DNA of 64,000 nucleotides from an uncultured Clostridium sp. (GTDB lineage Bacteria > Bacillota > Clostridia > Lachnospirales > Lachnospiraceae). The translations under genes and the position numbers were made by a program. The DNA is taken from the NCBI GenBank assembly GCA_900543885.1, contig UQTA01000006.1, forward strand, positions 1 through 64,000, written 5' to 3'. The notes under the pieces are model-generated. The model saw nothing but the letters and a program-made list of their open reading frames with translations, searched no databases and had not been told where the DNA came from. This document shows, in pieces, positions 8,442 to 15,924 of this stretch (the first letter of the stretch is position 1; every line of letters begins with the position of its first letter).

Positions 8442-8605
8442 GGAAAAACCCTTATTTTACAATACTTCCCCCATTTTCAGTCTTATTTTCCCCATTTATT
8501 TTCTCATTAACACATCTCACAAAACAGTCCTTTTTTACCCGTTTTCCCACACTTTGGCAATATTCCAAATTTTTTTATTTCCCTTTATAATTAACATTAC
8601 ATTGC
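8442..8605. other. T-rich candidate DNA unwinding element
   Basis: Strongly T- and A-rich DNA with runs such as CTTATTTTACAATAC and ATTTTTTTATTTCCC lies between the last iteron and the next gene. Easily melted DNA beside iterons is normal for an origin. The assignment is by position and composition only, and the stretch also contains the promoter region of the 8626 gene. Confidence 0.45.
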
Positions 8606-8625
8606 GGAAAGGGGGTGGATCCAGA

Positions 8626-9657
8626 GTGAAACGTTTTGCGAATGTAAGCATTCCATCCATAAAGAAAATCATTCATACTTCATTCGAGAAGCAGCTATTA
8701 AAAAGCTGCTCTGTTCGGCTGTTCATTCTGATCCATTTCTATGCCAACGCAAATACCGGCATCACTTCACCACTCGATTTGGAAGATCTGGCACAAGCAC
8801 TTGATTGTAACATCAAAACCGTTCGCAGCAATATTCTCCGGTTGGAGTCCTGCGGCTTTTTTGATGTATCTATGGATCCGGTCACAGAAGAGTATACCTT
8901 TACAATCCATGACTACACCAAAATGTATAATCCTATCGGTCTTGGCGGTGGTTATATCCAGTGTACATATGATTTGCTTGAGCAGCTCCTGCAGATCAAA
9001 TCCATTAATGAGCTACGAGTGATCCTTATGCTTCTTTGTGAAGCGATCACCACTGAACTTCAGAGTTCTGCAAAGCTGGCCGTGGCCAAACTCACATTTA
9101 AAGAATTACTTGCCGGTTTACCAAAATATGTAAAACCAGGTGTGGTAAAGCAGATTTTGGATCATGCCAACTCCTTCAAAACTATTTTTAAGGAAGAGTA
9201 CACCAGGAAAAAACGCTATATTGCTGCAAAGCTCAATGATTGTTTTAATGGAGCGACTACCAAAAACCAGGTCCGTCAGGAAGCCTACTCCGAAATTGTT
9301 TCTTTTACCACTGAAATGGATGATGTGATCCGCACCTTTAACACTTACCTGTTTGAGGACAAGTTAAGAGAGAGAATGCAGTATGAGGAGATTCTGAAAA
9401 CAGAATATGGCATTGCCTTCGATCAGACACCTACCCTGGATGCTGAGCATTTACTTCCTATCTATGATTTTGAAGAAACTCAGTATCATGATCTTACCAT
9501 CATGGCACAGGACTATGAAATTGGTACGGTTCTTGATGCACTGCACCTTTTCTATAACCGTTATATCCTCACAAAACTCTATGATGCAAAGAAAGGGCCT
9601 GGCTCGCTCGTTCGATCCATCATAAGGGAATTAATCCAAAATCCACAAATTGCATAA
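8626..9657 (+). CDS. Putative replication initiator / HTH DNA-binding protein
   Basis: A 343-aa protein. The GTG at 8626 is chosen because GGAAAGGGGG sits 10 nt upstream; extending to the in-frame ATG at 8554 would add a hydrophobic stretch read from T-rich origin DNA. Residues ~45-85 (LDLEDLAQALDCNIKTVRSNILRLE, broken here for length) look like a winged helix-turn-helix of the kind used for DNA recognition. The rest is helical and basic, with no enzyme motif. It lies immediately downstream of the iterons and before a DnaA box, as a RepA-type initiator usually does. Which of this protein and the 6177 product is the true initiator cannot be told by eye. Confidence 0.5.
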   Translation: MKRFANVSIPSIKKIIHTSFEKQLLKSCSVRLFILIHFYANANTGITSPLDLEDLAQALDCNIKTVRSNILRLESCGFFDVSMDPVTEEYTFTIHDYTKMYNPIGLGGGYIQCTYDLLEQLLQIKSINELRVILMLLCEAITTELQSSAKLAVAKLTFKELLAGLPKYVKPGVVKQILDHANSFKTIFKEEYTRKKRYIAAKLNDCFNGATTKNQVRQEAYSEIVSFTTEMDDVIRTFNTYLFEDKLRERMQYEEILKTEYGIAFDQTPTLDAEHLLPIYDFEETQYHDLTIMAQDYEIGTVLDALHLFYNRYILTKLYDAKKGPGSLVRSIIRELIQNPQIA

Positions 9658-9670
9658 GTTTCGCTTCACC

Positions 9671-9695
9671 GGCATCCGCTAGGATGCCTATTTCT
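9671..9695 (+). terminator. Weak terminator hairpin after the 8626 gene
   Basis: GGCATCC (9671-9677) pairs perfectly with GGATGCC (9682-9688) over a 4-nt loop, followed by TATTTCT. The stem is short and the T-run poor. Confidence 0.45.
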
Positions 9696-10288
9696 CGTTC
9701 CATTCTGTATTTTCATACCCGTTTTCTGGGTAATTTTTTTCCTATTTATTGCTTTTCAATGTGTATTTTTTTCAGCAATATCTAAATTTCCAGGTCGGTT
9801 ATCCACAATTTCTTTTATTTGATCCAGAAAAAAATCACCCTTTTTATAAAAAAACCATTCTTTTCATCAGAAAATCATCTTTCTCAAAATAAAAACTGCA
9901 TTTGCTTCTAAAAATCGGCTGATCCAAAAAATAATGCCTGAAATAGCTCCTTTGACAGCAGAAAATTACTCATGTTTTTACATATCTTTTATGTCTTTGA
10001 ATTTTTTTATGTTTTTTAGCTCTTTTAAATAAAACGCGTTCCGCGACTAGCCCCTTACGGAGAGAGTGATTGTGAAGAGGAAATAAATCATCCAAAAGAA
10101 CCTTATTTCAACTCTATCAGAAAATAATACCTATTGTTTGCAAATATTGCCTGAAATATCTATCGGGAATCCCTATATATACGCCAAAGAGATCCATGTC
10201 TTCTATGTCTTTTATATTTTTTATATTTATAGAATGTCAGCTGCACAAGCATATCTGTTTGATTATTTGCTTTTTAGTATAACAATCC
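9696..10288. other. AT-rich gene-free region, probable part of the origin
   Basis: No supported open frame. The stretch is rich in A/T tracts and holds a DnaA box. It also has two loosely repeated blocks beginning TGCCTGAAATA (near 9943 and 10149), each followed ~60 bp later by TATGTCTTT-type sequence. It could belong to the replication origin or contain partition sites; nothing more can be said from the sequence. Confidence 0.4.
9799..9807 (+). promoter_or_regulatory. Perfect DnaA box
   Basis: TTATCCACA, the consensus DnaA box, lies 140 bp after the 8626 gene in AT-rich DNA. One 9-mer can occur by chance, but its position beside an iteron array makes host DnaA recruitment plausible. Confidence 0.5.
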
Positions 10289-10317
10289 TTGCTTTGGAAA
10301 GAATTCAATGGTAAAAT
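10289..10317 (+). promoter_or_regulatory. Candidate promoter for the DUF4313 unit
   Basis: TTGCTT (10289-10294), 17-bp spacer, TAAAAT (10312-10317). It would drive the leader hairpin at 10426, the short ORF at 10474 and the gene at 10625. Confidence 0.4.
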
Positions 10318-10425
10318 AATTACAAATTCTTTCATTTCAATTATATTTGCTTCTGGCAAAGTGAGAGTCAGTTAAGACCAAGTAATGGAGGAATTCTGCA
10401 AATAAACAGAATATATACACATTGG

Positions 10426-10454
10426 AGGAACTTCCTGTCGGAGGTTCCTTTTTT
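10426..10454 (+). terminator. Leader terminator/attenuator before the 10474 ORF
   Basis: A 9-bp stem (10426-10434 with 10441-10449, one wobble) over a 6-nt loop, ending in TTTTTT. It stops 9 nt before an AAAGGAGG SD, so termination would silence the whole downstream unit. Confidence 0.6.
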
Positions 10455-10473
10455 CGTGCCAGAAAGGAGGACG

Positions 10474-10536
10474 ATGTCGATGAAACTTATGAAAGTGGAT
10501 TTTATCCGGTTTTGCCGCGATGGAATCTTTATTTAG
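10474..10536 (+). CDS. Short 20-aa ORF with a strong SD (leader peptide?)
   Basis: AAAGGAGG is followed by an ATG at 10474 and a 20-codon frame (MSMKLMKVDFIRFCRDGIFI) ending at TAG 10534-10536. The excellent SD suggests it is translated. It may be a leader peptide that couples to the DUF4313 gene 90 nt downstream, or the remaining 5' end of a lost gene. Confidence 0.35.
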   Translation: MSMKLMKVDFIRFCRDGIFI

Positions 10537-10624
10537 TTGTTTCAATCAATATGCAATGACCTGTGAAAAAATGATTTATTTTTAAGAAAACCAGGAAAAT
10601 GAAAACAGGAAAGAGAGGATAACT

Positions 10625-11182
10625 ATGAAAGAATTTAAAACACTGGGGTATGACTGGGAATGTGGCCATGAGGATTTGATCATCAGAGTATTATCCTATG
10701 CTGACAGAAAACGGCTTTATATTGGATTATACAAAGAAGAAAACGGAGAATGGGAGGACTTTGGTAATCTGACTGTAAATCTGCCTCATGAAGATGTAAA
10801 AAAGAATGAAGCATTCATTGATCACAATTTTTTCGAGTCCAAATTGCAGTTCATTAAAAAGTATCAGCTGGGAGAAATTTTACCTGAAACAGCCGTATCA
10901 GGATACTGCACTTTTTCGAAGGTAGCATTTGATCTTGACCGGCTGGAAGAATTTGATCCGGACGGAGTATGCGCGTACCGGGAACTCCACGGGGAAAAGA
11001 GCTCATCAGAGGATGAAGAAGAGGATCTGGATGATTACACGTTAATTAAAAAGATGCATGATTTAACGGAACGTTATCTGACACTGGATGATGGTCTGTC
11101 ATCTGCAGAAAAAGCAGCTTTCCTTAAGGTGGAGATAGCAGAAGTAGCGTATGCTTTCTATATAAATAACGTTTTCTCCTGA
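10625..11182 (+). CDS. DUF4313-like protein
   Basis: A 185-aa soluble protein with the SD AAGAGAGGA. The pattern YKEENGEWEDFGNLTVNLP, then a conserved FIDHNF and VSGYCTF, matches DUF4313, a small domain common in conjugative and plasmid-like elements of Clostridia and of unknown function. An acidic spacer (SSSEDEEEDLDD, residues ~120-135) separates it from a helical tail. It is the first gene of the accessory maintenance block and has its own leader and a following hairpin. Confidence 0.6.
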   Translation: MKEFKTLGYDWECGHEDLIIRVLSYADRKRLYIGLYKEENGEWEDFGNLTVNLPHEDVKKNEAFIDHNFFESKLQFIKKYQLGEILPETAVSGYCTFSKVAFDLDRLEEFDPDGVCAYRELHGEKSSSEDEEEDLDDYTLIKKMHDLTERYLTLDDGLSSAEKAAFLKVEIAEVAYAFYINNVFS

Positions 11183-11239
11183 GAGGAAGAAGAAGTATTC
11201 CGCGCTATTTCCAGATTAAATACGGATCTTACGGATATA

Positions 11240-11269
11240 GCGGCTGGCTGAAAATAGTCAGCCGCATTT
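11240..11269 (+). terminator. Terminator after DUF4313
   Basis: A 10-bp stem (11240-11249 with 11256-11265, one wobble; GCGGCTG and CAGCCGC arms) followed by ATTTT. Confidence 0.6.
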
Positions 11270-11337
11270 TGGAAAGCTTCTATCAGAGTCTAAAAATCAA
11301 AGCGCAGCACTGAGAGTTTGGTGTGGCCTTAGATCTG

Positions 11338-11366
11338 TTGACAGGCATTGATGGCAATGTTATACT
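11338..11366 (+). promoter_or_regulatory. Near-consensus SigA promoter for the Rad52/SSB unit
   Basis: TTGACA (11338-11343), a 17-bp spacer and TATACT (11361-11366). A leader of roughly 85 nt then runs to the attenuator at 11454. Confidence 0.8.
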
Positions 11367-11453
11367 CCCATTAATAATAGCTTTTCATGTAAGTTATTTT
11401 TACAGAGTGTGGGTTTGTGACTGCATCTGTATTGAAATGGGATTCTTAGATTA

Positions 11454-11487
11454 AGTCAATGTGAATGTTACATTGGCTATTTTTTTT
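11454..11487 (+). terminator. Leader terminator/attenuator before the Rad52-like gene
   Basis: AGTCAATGT (11454-11462) pairs with ACATTGGCT (11470-11478), one wobble, over a 7-nt loop, followed by eight T. It ends about 10 nt before the GAGGAGGAAGG SD. The outer stem is nearly the same as in the leader at 21030. Confidence 0.7.
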
Positions 11488-11512
11488 CAAAAATAGAGGA
11501 GGAAGGTGTGCG

Positions 11513-12241
11513 ATGAAAGGCACAGTGAATGGAAAATCTTTGGATCAGGTGCTGAGTGAATTGAAGGCACCGTTTCCAGAAGAGGAACTTAAGAAGAATG
11601 AAAAAAATGAAACGTATATTCCGGTTGAAAGCCTGGAGAGCCGTTTGAACAGTGTCATCGGGGTTTTAAACTATGATACTTTGGTTACGTATGAAGGTAT
11701 CCAGGAAGTTCTCGGGCGCTTTGTGGTAGTGGCCAAGACGATTCTGATTATCTATGATGATGAACGGAATGCCTTGATCCGAAAGTCTGCGCTTGGAGGC
11801 AGTAATATCATTGTTGTCAAAGATACTGGAAAGCCGTCCAGTTTAAAAACGGATATCGCAGCTGCACAATCGGAAAGTTTCAAAAATGTATGTAAGTTGC
11901 TTCAGATTGGTATCAGCCAGATCAGGAGCGGCAAGCAGCGCAGAGGACAGAATGGCACTAAGCAGCGCAGGGAAGAAAAGAATTTATATAAAATTCGTTT
12001 TACGTCTTCCCTTTCTGCGGGTAACAAATGCTATAAGGCAGATTGTGTGGATATAGCGACAGAAGAAAAGTTCCTGTTCGTAATTTTTAGTGGTCAGTAC
12101 TCAAAGATTGAGAAATATGTAGAGTTTTCAAAATTTGTGCGTACCTACCGGGAAGGAAAAGAACTGGCCTTTTATGGACGTAAAGATGAATTTCATGGCC
12201 AGCGACGAATTGTTTTTGAGGAACCATCTGTAAAAGAATAA
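11513..12241 (+). CDS. Rad52/Rad22-like single-strand annealing protein
   Basis: A 242-aa protein. The ATG at 11513 follows GAGGAGGAAGG; the in-frame ATG at 11465 lies inside the attenuator and is rejected. Residues ~40-140 match the Rad52-family pattern: a short acidic beta strand, ALGGSNIIVVKDTGKP, then the helix AAAQSESFKNVCKLLQIG, which corresponds to the conserved 'AqteAfKRAcrkfGiG' type region of phage and plasmid annealing proteins. The basic linker (KQRRGQNGTKQRRE) leads to a C-terminal domain of unknown type. It would anneal complementary strands for recombination or repair. Pairing with ssb directly downstream supports the call. Confidence 0.6.
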   Translation: MKGTVNGKSLDQVLSELKAPFPEEELKKNEKNETYIPVESLESRLNSVIGVLNYDTLVTYEGIQEVLGRFVVVAKTILIIYDDERNALIRKSALGGSNIIVVKDTGKPSSLKTDIAAAQSESFKNVCKLLQIGISQIRSGKQRRGQNGTKQRREEKNLYKIRFTSSLSAGNKCYKADCVDIATEEKFLFVIFSGQYSKIEKYVEFSKFVRTYREGKELAFYGRKDEFHGQRRIVFEEPSVKE

Positions 12242-12266
12242 AAAATAATGAAATGGAGGATAGAGC

Positions 12267-12704
12267 ATGAATCGAGTTATATTGATGGGTCGATTGACCA
12301 GGGATCCGGAAGTCAGGTACACTCAGGGTGAGCGCTCCATGGCCGTTGCCAGATATACACTGGCAGTTGACCGGAGAGGAGCAAGAAAGAGCCAGGACGG
12401 AAATGAGCAGACTGCCGATTTTATTAATATCGTGGCATTTGACAGAGCAGGTGAGTTTGCAGAGAAGTATTTTCGTCAGGGGATGCGTGTACTGGTGTCC
12501 GGACGCATCCAGACTGGCAGTTACACCAACAAAGAAGGTCAGCGTGTTTATACCACAGATATCATCGCAGATGATCAGGAATTTGCTGATAGTAAAAATG
12601 CGTCCGCTGGAGGAAAACAGGCACCAGAAATGGGAAAGCCGATCGGTGATGGCTTTATGTCAATACCGGATGGCGTAGAAGATGAGAGATTGCCATTTAA
12701 CTAA
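12267..12704 (+). CDS. ssb: Single-stranded DNA-binding protein
   Basis: A 145-aa protein with the N-terminus MNRVILMGRLTRDPEVRYT, a full OB-fold (FINIVAFDRAGEFAEKYF, GMRVLVSGRIQTGSYTNKEG) and an acidic C-terminal tip ending DERLPFN, the docking tail for replication and repair partners. The length is slightly short of chromosomal SSB. The SD GGAGGA precedes the ATG, 25 nt after the Rad52-like gene. It would coat single-stranded DNA of the element during replication. Confidence 0.95.
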   Translation: MNRVILMGRLTRDPEVRYTQGERSMAVARYTLAVDRRGARKSQDGNEQTADFINIVAFDRAGEFAEKYFRQGMRVLVSGRIQTGSYTNKEGQRVYTTDIIADDQEFADSKNASAGGKQAPEMGKPIGDGFMSIPDGVEDERLPFN

Positions 12705-12719
12705 ATATGTGCATGCTAG

Positions 12720-12753
12720 AGGAGGTTCTGATTTTTCAGAGCCTTCTTTATTT
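12720..12753 (+). terminator. Terminator/attenuator between ssb and the 12766 gene
   Basis: A 12-bp stem (12720-12731 with 12736-12747, two wobbles, loop TTTT) followed by TTATTTT. It ends the ssb unit and lies 13 nt before the next ATG. Confidence 0.6.
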
Positions 12754-12765
12754 TATGAAAGGGAA

Positions 12766-12933
12766 ATGAAAATGAAGCAGTATATACCGGATATTACAGA
12801 GCGCTTTCCTGAAGGGTATGGCGGTGTTGATATGACACCGGCCTATTTTGGAGAGCCGGTTGACTGGAGTAGAGCTTATCAAAGAGAAAAGGAAGATTAT
12901 GAAGATCGAGATATTGATGCTGAAAGAGAATAA
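12766..12933 (+). CDS. Small hydrophilic protein of unknown function
   Basis: 55 aa from the ATG at 12766 (MKMKQYIPDITERFPEGYGG...), highly charged at the C-terminus (QREKEDYEDRDIDAERE). The SD is weak (AAAGGGAA) and an alternative ATG is at 12772. It is followed within 20 nt by the YodL gene, so it is probably co-transcribed. No family is recognised. Confidence 0.55.
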   Translation: MKMKQYIPDITERFPEGYGGVDMTPAYFGEPVDWSRAYQREKEDYEDRDIDAERE

Positions 12934-12949
12934 TGAACGCGGGGTAAGA

Positions 12950-13279
12950 ATGATGTTTCTTTCACTGGAGCAGCTTCAGAAATTGAAGCTTAATCCTACT
13001 CGCGCGGATTATGAAATTGCTTATGAGACGGAAGTGAAAGAGCAGGAGGGAACGGCATTGAATGTATCAGAAATTATGGAGGGTCTGTATGAGAGATTAA
13101 ATCGCCCAGATCGTCCCAATAGAAAAACAATGCGTTCCATGTCGGTAGGAGATATTATTCAGATCGATGGCAAAGAATTATTCTTTTGCGATTCTGTGGG
13201 ATTTAAGAAAATTTCTTTTGCTGGTACGGGGGAACTCGTTTTGAAGGCCGGGAAAGAGAACTCAGAGAAAGGAAAATAA
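12950..13279 (+). CDS. YodL-like domain protein
   Basis: 109 aa from the ATG at 12950 (an alternative ATG follows at 12953). The order YEIAYETEV, LNVSEIMEGLYERLNRP, RKTMRSMSVGDIIQIDGKE and FFCDSVGFKKI is the YodL pattern. YodL-type domains are common in integrative elements of Clostridia and sometimes sit inside very large polyvalent proteins; the biochemical role is unknown. The reading frame is open upstream to 12848, but only the 12950 start has an acceptable SD (CGGGGT). Confidence 0.7.
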   Translation: MMFLSLEQLQKLKLNPTRADYEIAYETEVKEQEGTALNVSEIMEGLYERLNRPDRPNRKTMRSMSVGDIIQIDGKELFFCDSVGFKKISFAGTGELVLKAGKENSEKGK

Positions 13280-13357
13280 TCAGATCCTGGTAGACCAGGT
13301 TGCGATGAGAGTGTTGTACTTCGCATAAAGCACCTGAAAACAGCGTGAGGATCAGGA

Positions 13358-14143
13358 ATGATTAGTAGCATGGGAGGCTACAGGTGCTGCCATATCCAGT
13401 TCTGGAATATGGTGATTATGGAAAAAGAAAAACGATATGTTGCCTCCATCTCAGGAGGAAAGGACTCCATGGCAATGGTTTTAGGGCTTATGGAAAAGGG
13501 CTGGCCGTTAACGCACTGCGTCTATTTTGATACCGGTATGGAGTTTTCATGCATTCGGAAAAATATAGAGAAAGTCCGACTGGAATTGGAGCAGTATGGG
13601 TGCGAACTTGTTATTCTACAGCCGGAAAGGCATTTCCTGGAAGAAATGCTCCTTCGACGGATCAAGTGCCGGGACGGATCATCGCACTATGGAAGCTATT
13701 GGTGCGGTGGGCCATGCCGCTGGATGACACGCCTTAAGATCAATGCCTGCGAAAAATATGTAAAATCACTCGGAGCAACTGCGGTGGAATACATAGGGAT
13801 CGCAGCAGATGAATCTGGCCGAGTAAAGGAAAAGTGCTATCCATTGGTCGAATGGGGCTGGACTGAATATCAGTGCCTTCAGTATTGTTATGCGAAGGGA
13901 TATAACTGGCTGGAGGGAGGCATAGAGCTGTATTCCATTCTTGACAGGGTAAGCTGCTGGTGCTGCCGGAACAAAAATTTGCGGGAGTTGAATGCAATCT
14001 ATCATAACCTGCCGCAGTATTGGGACAAGCTTAGAGCTCTTCAGAGTTATATCGAAGAGCCATATAAGCCGCCGTATACGATTTTCGATTTAGAGGAGCG
14101 GTTCGCAAAAAAGGGAAGACAGCGGGGACTCTGGGAAGTATAA
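13358..14143 (+). CDS. PAPS-reductase-like PP-loop nucleotide hydrolase
   Basis: A 261-aa member of the adenine nucleotide alpha-hydrolase superfamily. SGGKDS (residues 32-37) is the PP-loop that binds the ATP or PAPS phosphates, followed by VYFDTGMEF. Two cysteine clusters (YWCGGPCRW and SCWCCRNK) could bind a metal or carry sulfur. The ATG at 13358 has a GAGG seven bases upstream; an internal ATG at 13418 is the alternative. Relatives on phages and plasmids are annotated as phosphoadenosine phosphosulfate reductases, but many are DNA- or RNA-modifying or sulfur-transfer enzymes. No DndD/E-type partner is visible, so the reaction is open. Confidence 0.7.
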   Translation: MISSMGGYRCCHIQFWNMVIMEKEKRYVASISGGKDSMAMVLGLMEKGWPLTHCVYFDTGMEFSCIRKNIEKVRLELEQYGCELVILQPERHFLEEMLLRRIKCRDGSSHYGSYWCGGPCRWMTRLKINACEKYVKSLGATAVEYIGIAADESGRVKEKCYPLVEWGWTEYQCLQYCYAKGYNWLEGGIELYSILDRVSCWCCRNKNLRELNAIYHNLPQYWDKLRALQSYIEEPYKPPYTIFDLEERFAKKGRQRGLWEV

Positions 14144-14205
14144 GGATCTTGCGGAGCAGAGTCTTGGTATAGCAGAATGCTAAATGTGTGAAATAATACC
14201 TATGA

Positions 14206-14237
14206 GCGGTTGATCGAAAAGGTCAGCCGCTTTTTTT
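14206..14237 (+). terminator. Terminator after the PP-loop gene
   Basis: GCGGTTGA (14206-14213) pairs with TCAGCCGC (14223-14230), one wobble, followed by seven T. Confidence 0.7.
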
Positions 14238-14253
14238 GCCTGAAAATCCCATA

Positions 14254-14282
14254 TTGACATCTGGGAATGAAATGCTTAAAAT
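14254..14282 (+). promoter_or_regulatory. SigA promoter of the SOS unit
   Basis: TTGACA (14254-14259), 17-bp spacer, TAAAAT (14277-14282), upstream of the Y-family polymerase gene and directly in front of an SOS box. Confidence 0.8.
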
Positions 14283-14288
14283 GAAAAT

Positions 14289-14302
14289 AGAACAAATGTT
14301 CG
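14289..14302. promoter_or_regulatory. LexA (SOS) box
   Basis: AGAACAAATGTTCG matches the Gram-positive LexA/DinR operator (CGAAC-N4-GTTCG) at all but the first base. It covers the expected transcription start of the promoter at 14254-14282, so LexA would block initiation until DNA damage. Confidence 0.8.
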
Positions 14303-14318
14303 ATTTAAAGGAGCGGAT

Positions 14319-15581
14319 ATGAAAAAAGTTATTTTTCATGTAGATGTGAATTCCGCCTTTTTATCCTGGGAGGCGTGTTACAGGATCCATCATCTGGGGG
14401 GAAAGCAGGATTTGCGACAGCTGGTGAGTGCCGTGGGAGGAGATCAGGAGAAAAGACATGGGATCATTTTGGCAAAATCTATTCCGGCAAAGAAATATCA
14501 TATTCAGACCGGGGAAACGGTTGTTTCTGCAAAGGAAAAATGTCCGGACCTGGTTCTGGTGCCGCCCAATTATGATCTCTATAACCGATCTTCAAAAGCT
14601 CTGATAAAACTGTTAAGTGAGTATACGGACAAGATCGAGCAATATAGTATAGATGAGGCTTTTTTGGATATGACCGGCTGTTGCCAGGATCCGATAACGA
14701 CTGCGTATGAAATAAAAAATCGTGTGCATGCAGAATTAGGGTTCACTGTAAATATTGGTGTTTCCGAAAATAAGCTTCTGGCAAAAATGGCTTCAGATTT
14801 TACGAAGCCGGATCACGTTCATACGCTCTGGAAATCAGAAATGTCAGAAAAAATGTGGCATCTTCCGGTGGGTGATCTGTTTTATGTGGGCCATGCCTCT
14901 TTATACAAGTTGAAAAAATTGGGATTTCATACGATTGGAGAACTGGCAGCTATGGATCCTGCAATTTTGCGCGCGCATATGAAGTCACAGGGAATACTTA
15001 TTTGGCAATATGCAAATGGTATAGATGAATCTGCAGTGATCAGCTCACCTCCGCCGGCCAAAGGCTATGGAAATTCTCTCACCACGCCTTATGATGTTAT
15101 GGATTGTGAAACTGCCAGGCAGTATCTTTTATCGTTATCGGAAACCATTTCAGCCAGGTTAAGGGCAGATGGAGTAAAGATTAGCGTTGTTTCTATCAGT
15201 CTAAAAGACTGGGATCTGCGTTTTTACGGACATCAAATTACACTATCTGTTCCAACGGATCTGACCCTGGAAATTTATGCTGCAGCCTGTCGGTGTTTAT
15301 CTGAATTGTGGAATGGGATTCCGCTGCGGCATCTCGGGATCCATACCAGCCGTGTATCATCAGATCCCTTTCGCCAGATGCAATTTTTTGAAACGATCGA
15401 CTATGAAAAATACCGGAAGATGGAGAAAACTGTGGATCAGATACGGAAAAGGTTTGGAATGGATAGCATAAAAAGGGCATGCTTTTTGCCATCTGCAGGA
15501 TCTGTAGAAATAGACCATATGGGTGGAGGCGTCAGCCGGGAAAAGCGGACGGTTGATTATTCCCAGGAGAAAATATTATAA
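14319..15581 (+). CDS. Y-family translesion DNA polymerase
   Basis: A 420-aa ImpB/MucB/SamB-type polymerase. The catalytic DVNSAFLSWEA motif has Asp9, and YSIDEAFLD supplies Asp112/Glu113. The helix-hairpin-helix (LKKLGFHTIGELAAM) and little-finger regions follow, in the usual order. There is no obvious beta-clamp peptide at the very end, though QMQFFE near residue 360 could serve. The SD is AAAGGAGCGG. The promoter with an SOS box means damage-induced expression, and the SRAP gene downstream is also for lesion tolerance. It is closer to the DinB/UvrX plasmid-type subfamily than to E. coli UmuC, but the exact subfamily is not resolved. Confidence 0.9.
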   Translation: MKKVIFHVDVNSAFLSWEACYRIHHLGGKQDLRQLVSAVGGDQEKRHGIILAKSIPAKKYHIQTGETVVSAKEKCPDLVLVPPNYDLYNRSSKALIKLLSEYTDKIEQYSIDEAFLDMTGCCQDPITTAYEIKNRVHAELGFTVNIGVSENKLLAKMASDFTKPDHVHTLWKSEMSEKMWHLPVGDLFYVGHASLYKLKKLGFHTIGELAAMDPAILRAHMKSQGILIWQYANGIDESAVISSPPPAKGYGNSLTTPYDVMDCETARQYLLSLSETISARLRADGVKISVVSISLKDWDLRFYGHQITLSVPTDLTLEIYAAACRCLSELWNGIPLRHLGIHTSRVSSDPFRQMQFFETIDYEKYRKMEKTVDQIRKRFGMDSIKRACFLPSAGSVEIDHMGGGVSREKRTVDYSQEKIL

Positions 15582-15599
15582 TATAAGGGGTTGATGAAC

Positions 15600-15914
15600 G
15601 TGACCAGATTTGCGCAAGCAACAAAATATGGAATAGATGTAGATAGCGGGATCCCTAAAGGAAACATGTACCATATCGCCTGTTCGGCATGGTTTACATC
15701 AACTGGCCAGACTATGCCAAGATATTTTAAGTTTGAGGATGATGCCGGGGAGGTTCAAACAGTAAAGGACATCCTAGTGAAATATACGGAAGAAAAGAAT
15801 TATTCTGGCATACCGAGCCGTGAATATGGATGCGAAGCCGTAATTGGTGGGTTGATTCGGGAATTTAAACTGATATTTTTCCTGGAGGCTTGTAAATGGG
15901 TGATGCTGGTGTGA
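15600..15914 (+). CDS. Small protein of unknown function in the SOS operon
   Basis: 104 aa from a GTG at 15600, nine nt after AAGGGG; an ATG at 15594 is possible but too near the SD. The sequence (TRFAQATKYGIDVDSGIPKG..., ending LEACKWVMLV) shows no enzyme or membrane motif. It lies 18 nt after the polymerase stop and 10 nt before the SRAP gene, so it is probably co-transcribed under the SOS box. No family is recognised. Confidence 0.6.
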   Translation: MTRFAQATKYGIDVDSGIPKGNMYHIACSAWFTSTGQTMPRYFKFEDDAGEVQTVKDILVKYTEEKNYSGIPSREYGCEAVIGGLIREFKLIFFLEACKWVMLV

Positions 15915-15924
15915 GGAGCAGCTT

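Noticed and set aside
13358..14143. DndC of a phosphorothioation system
   Set aside because: The SGGKDS motif is shared, but no dndB, dndD, dndE or related restriction genes are in the vicinity.
14206..14237. Attenuator of the SOS unit
   Set aside because: The promoter lies downstream of this hairpin, so it is the terminator of the preceding PP-loop gene.
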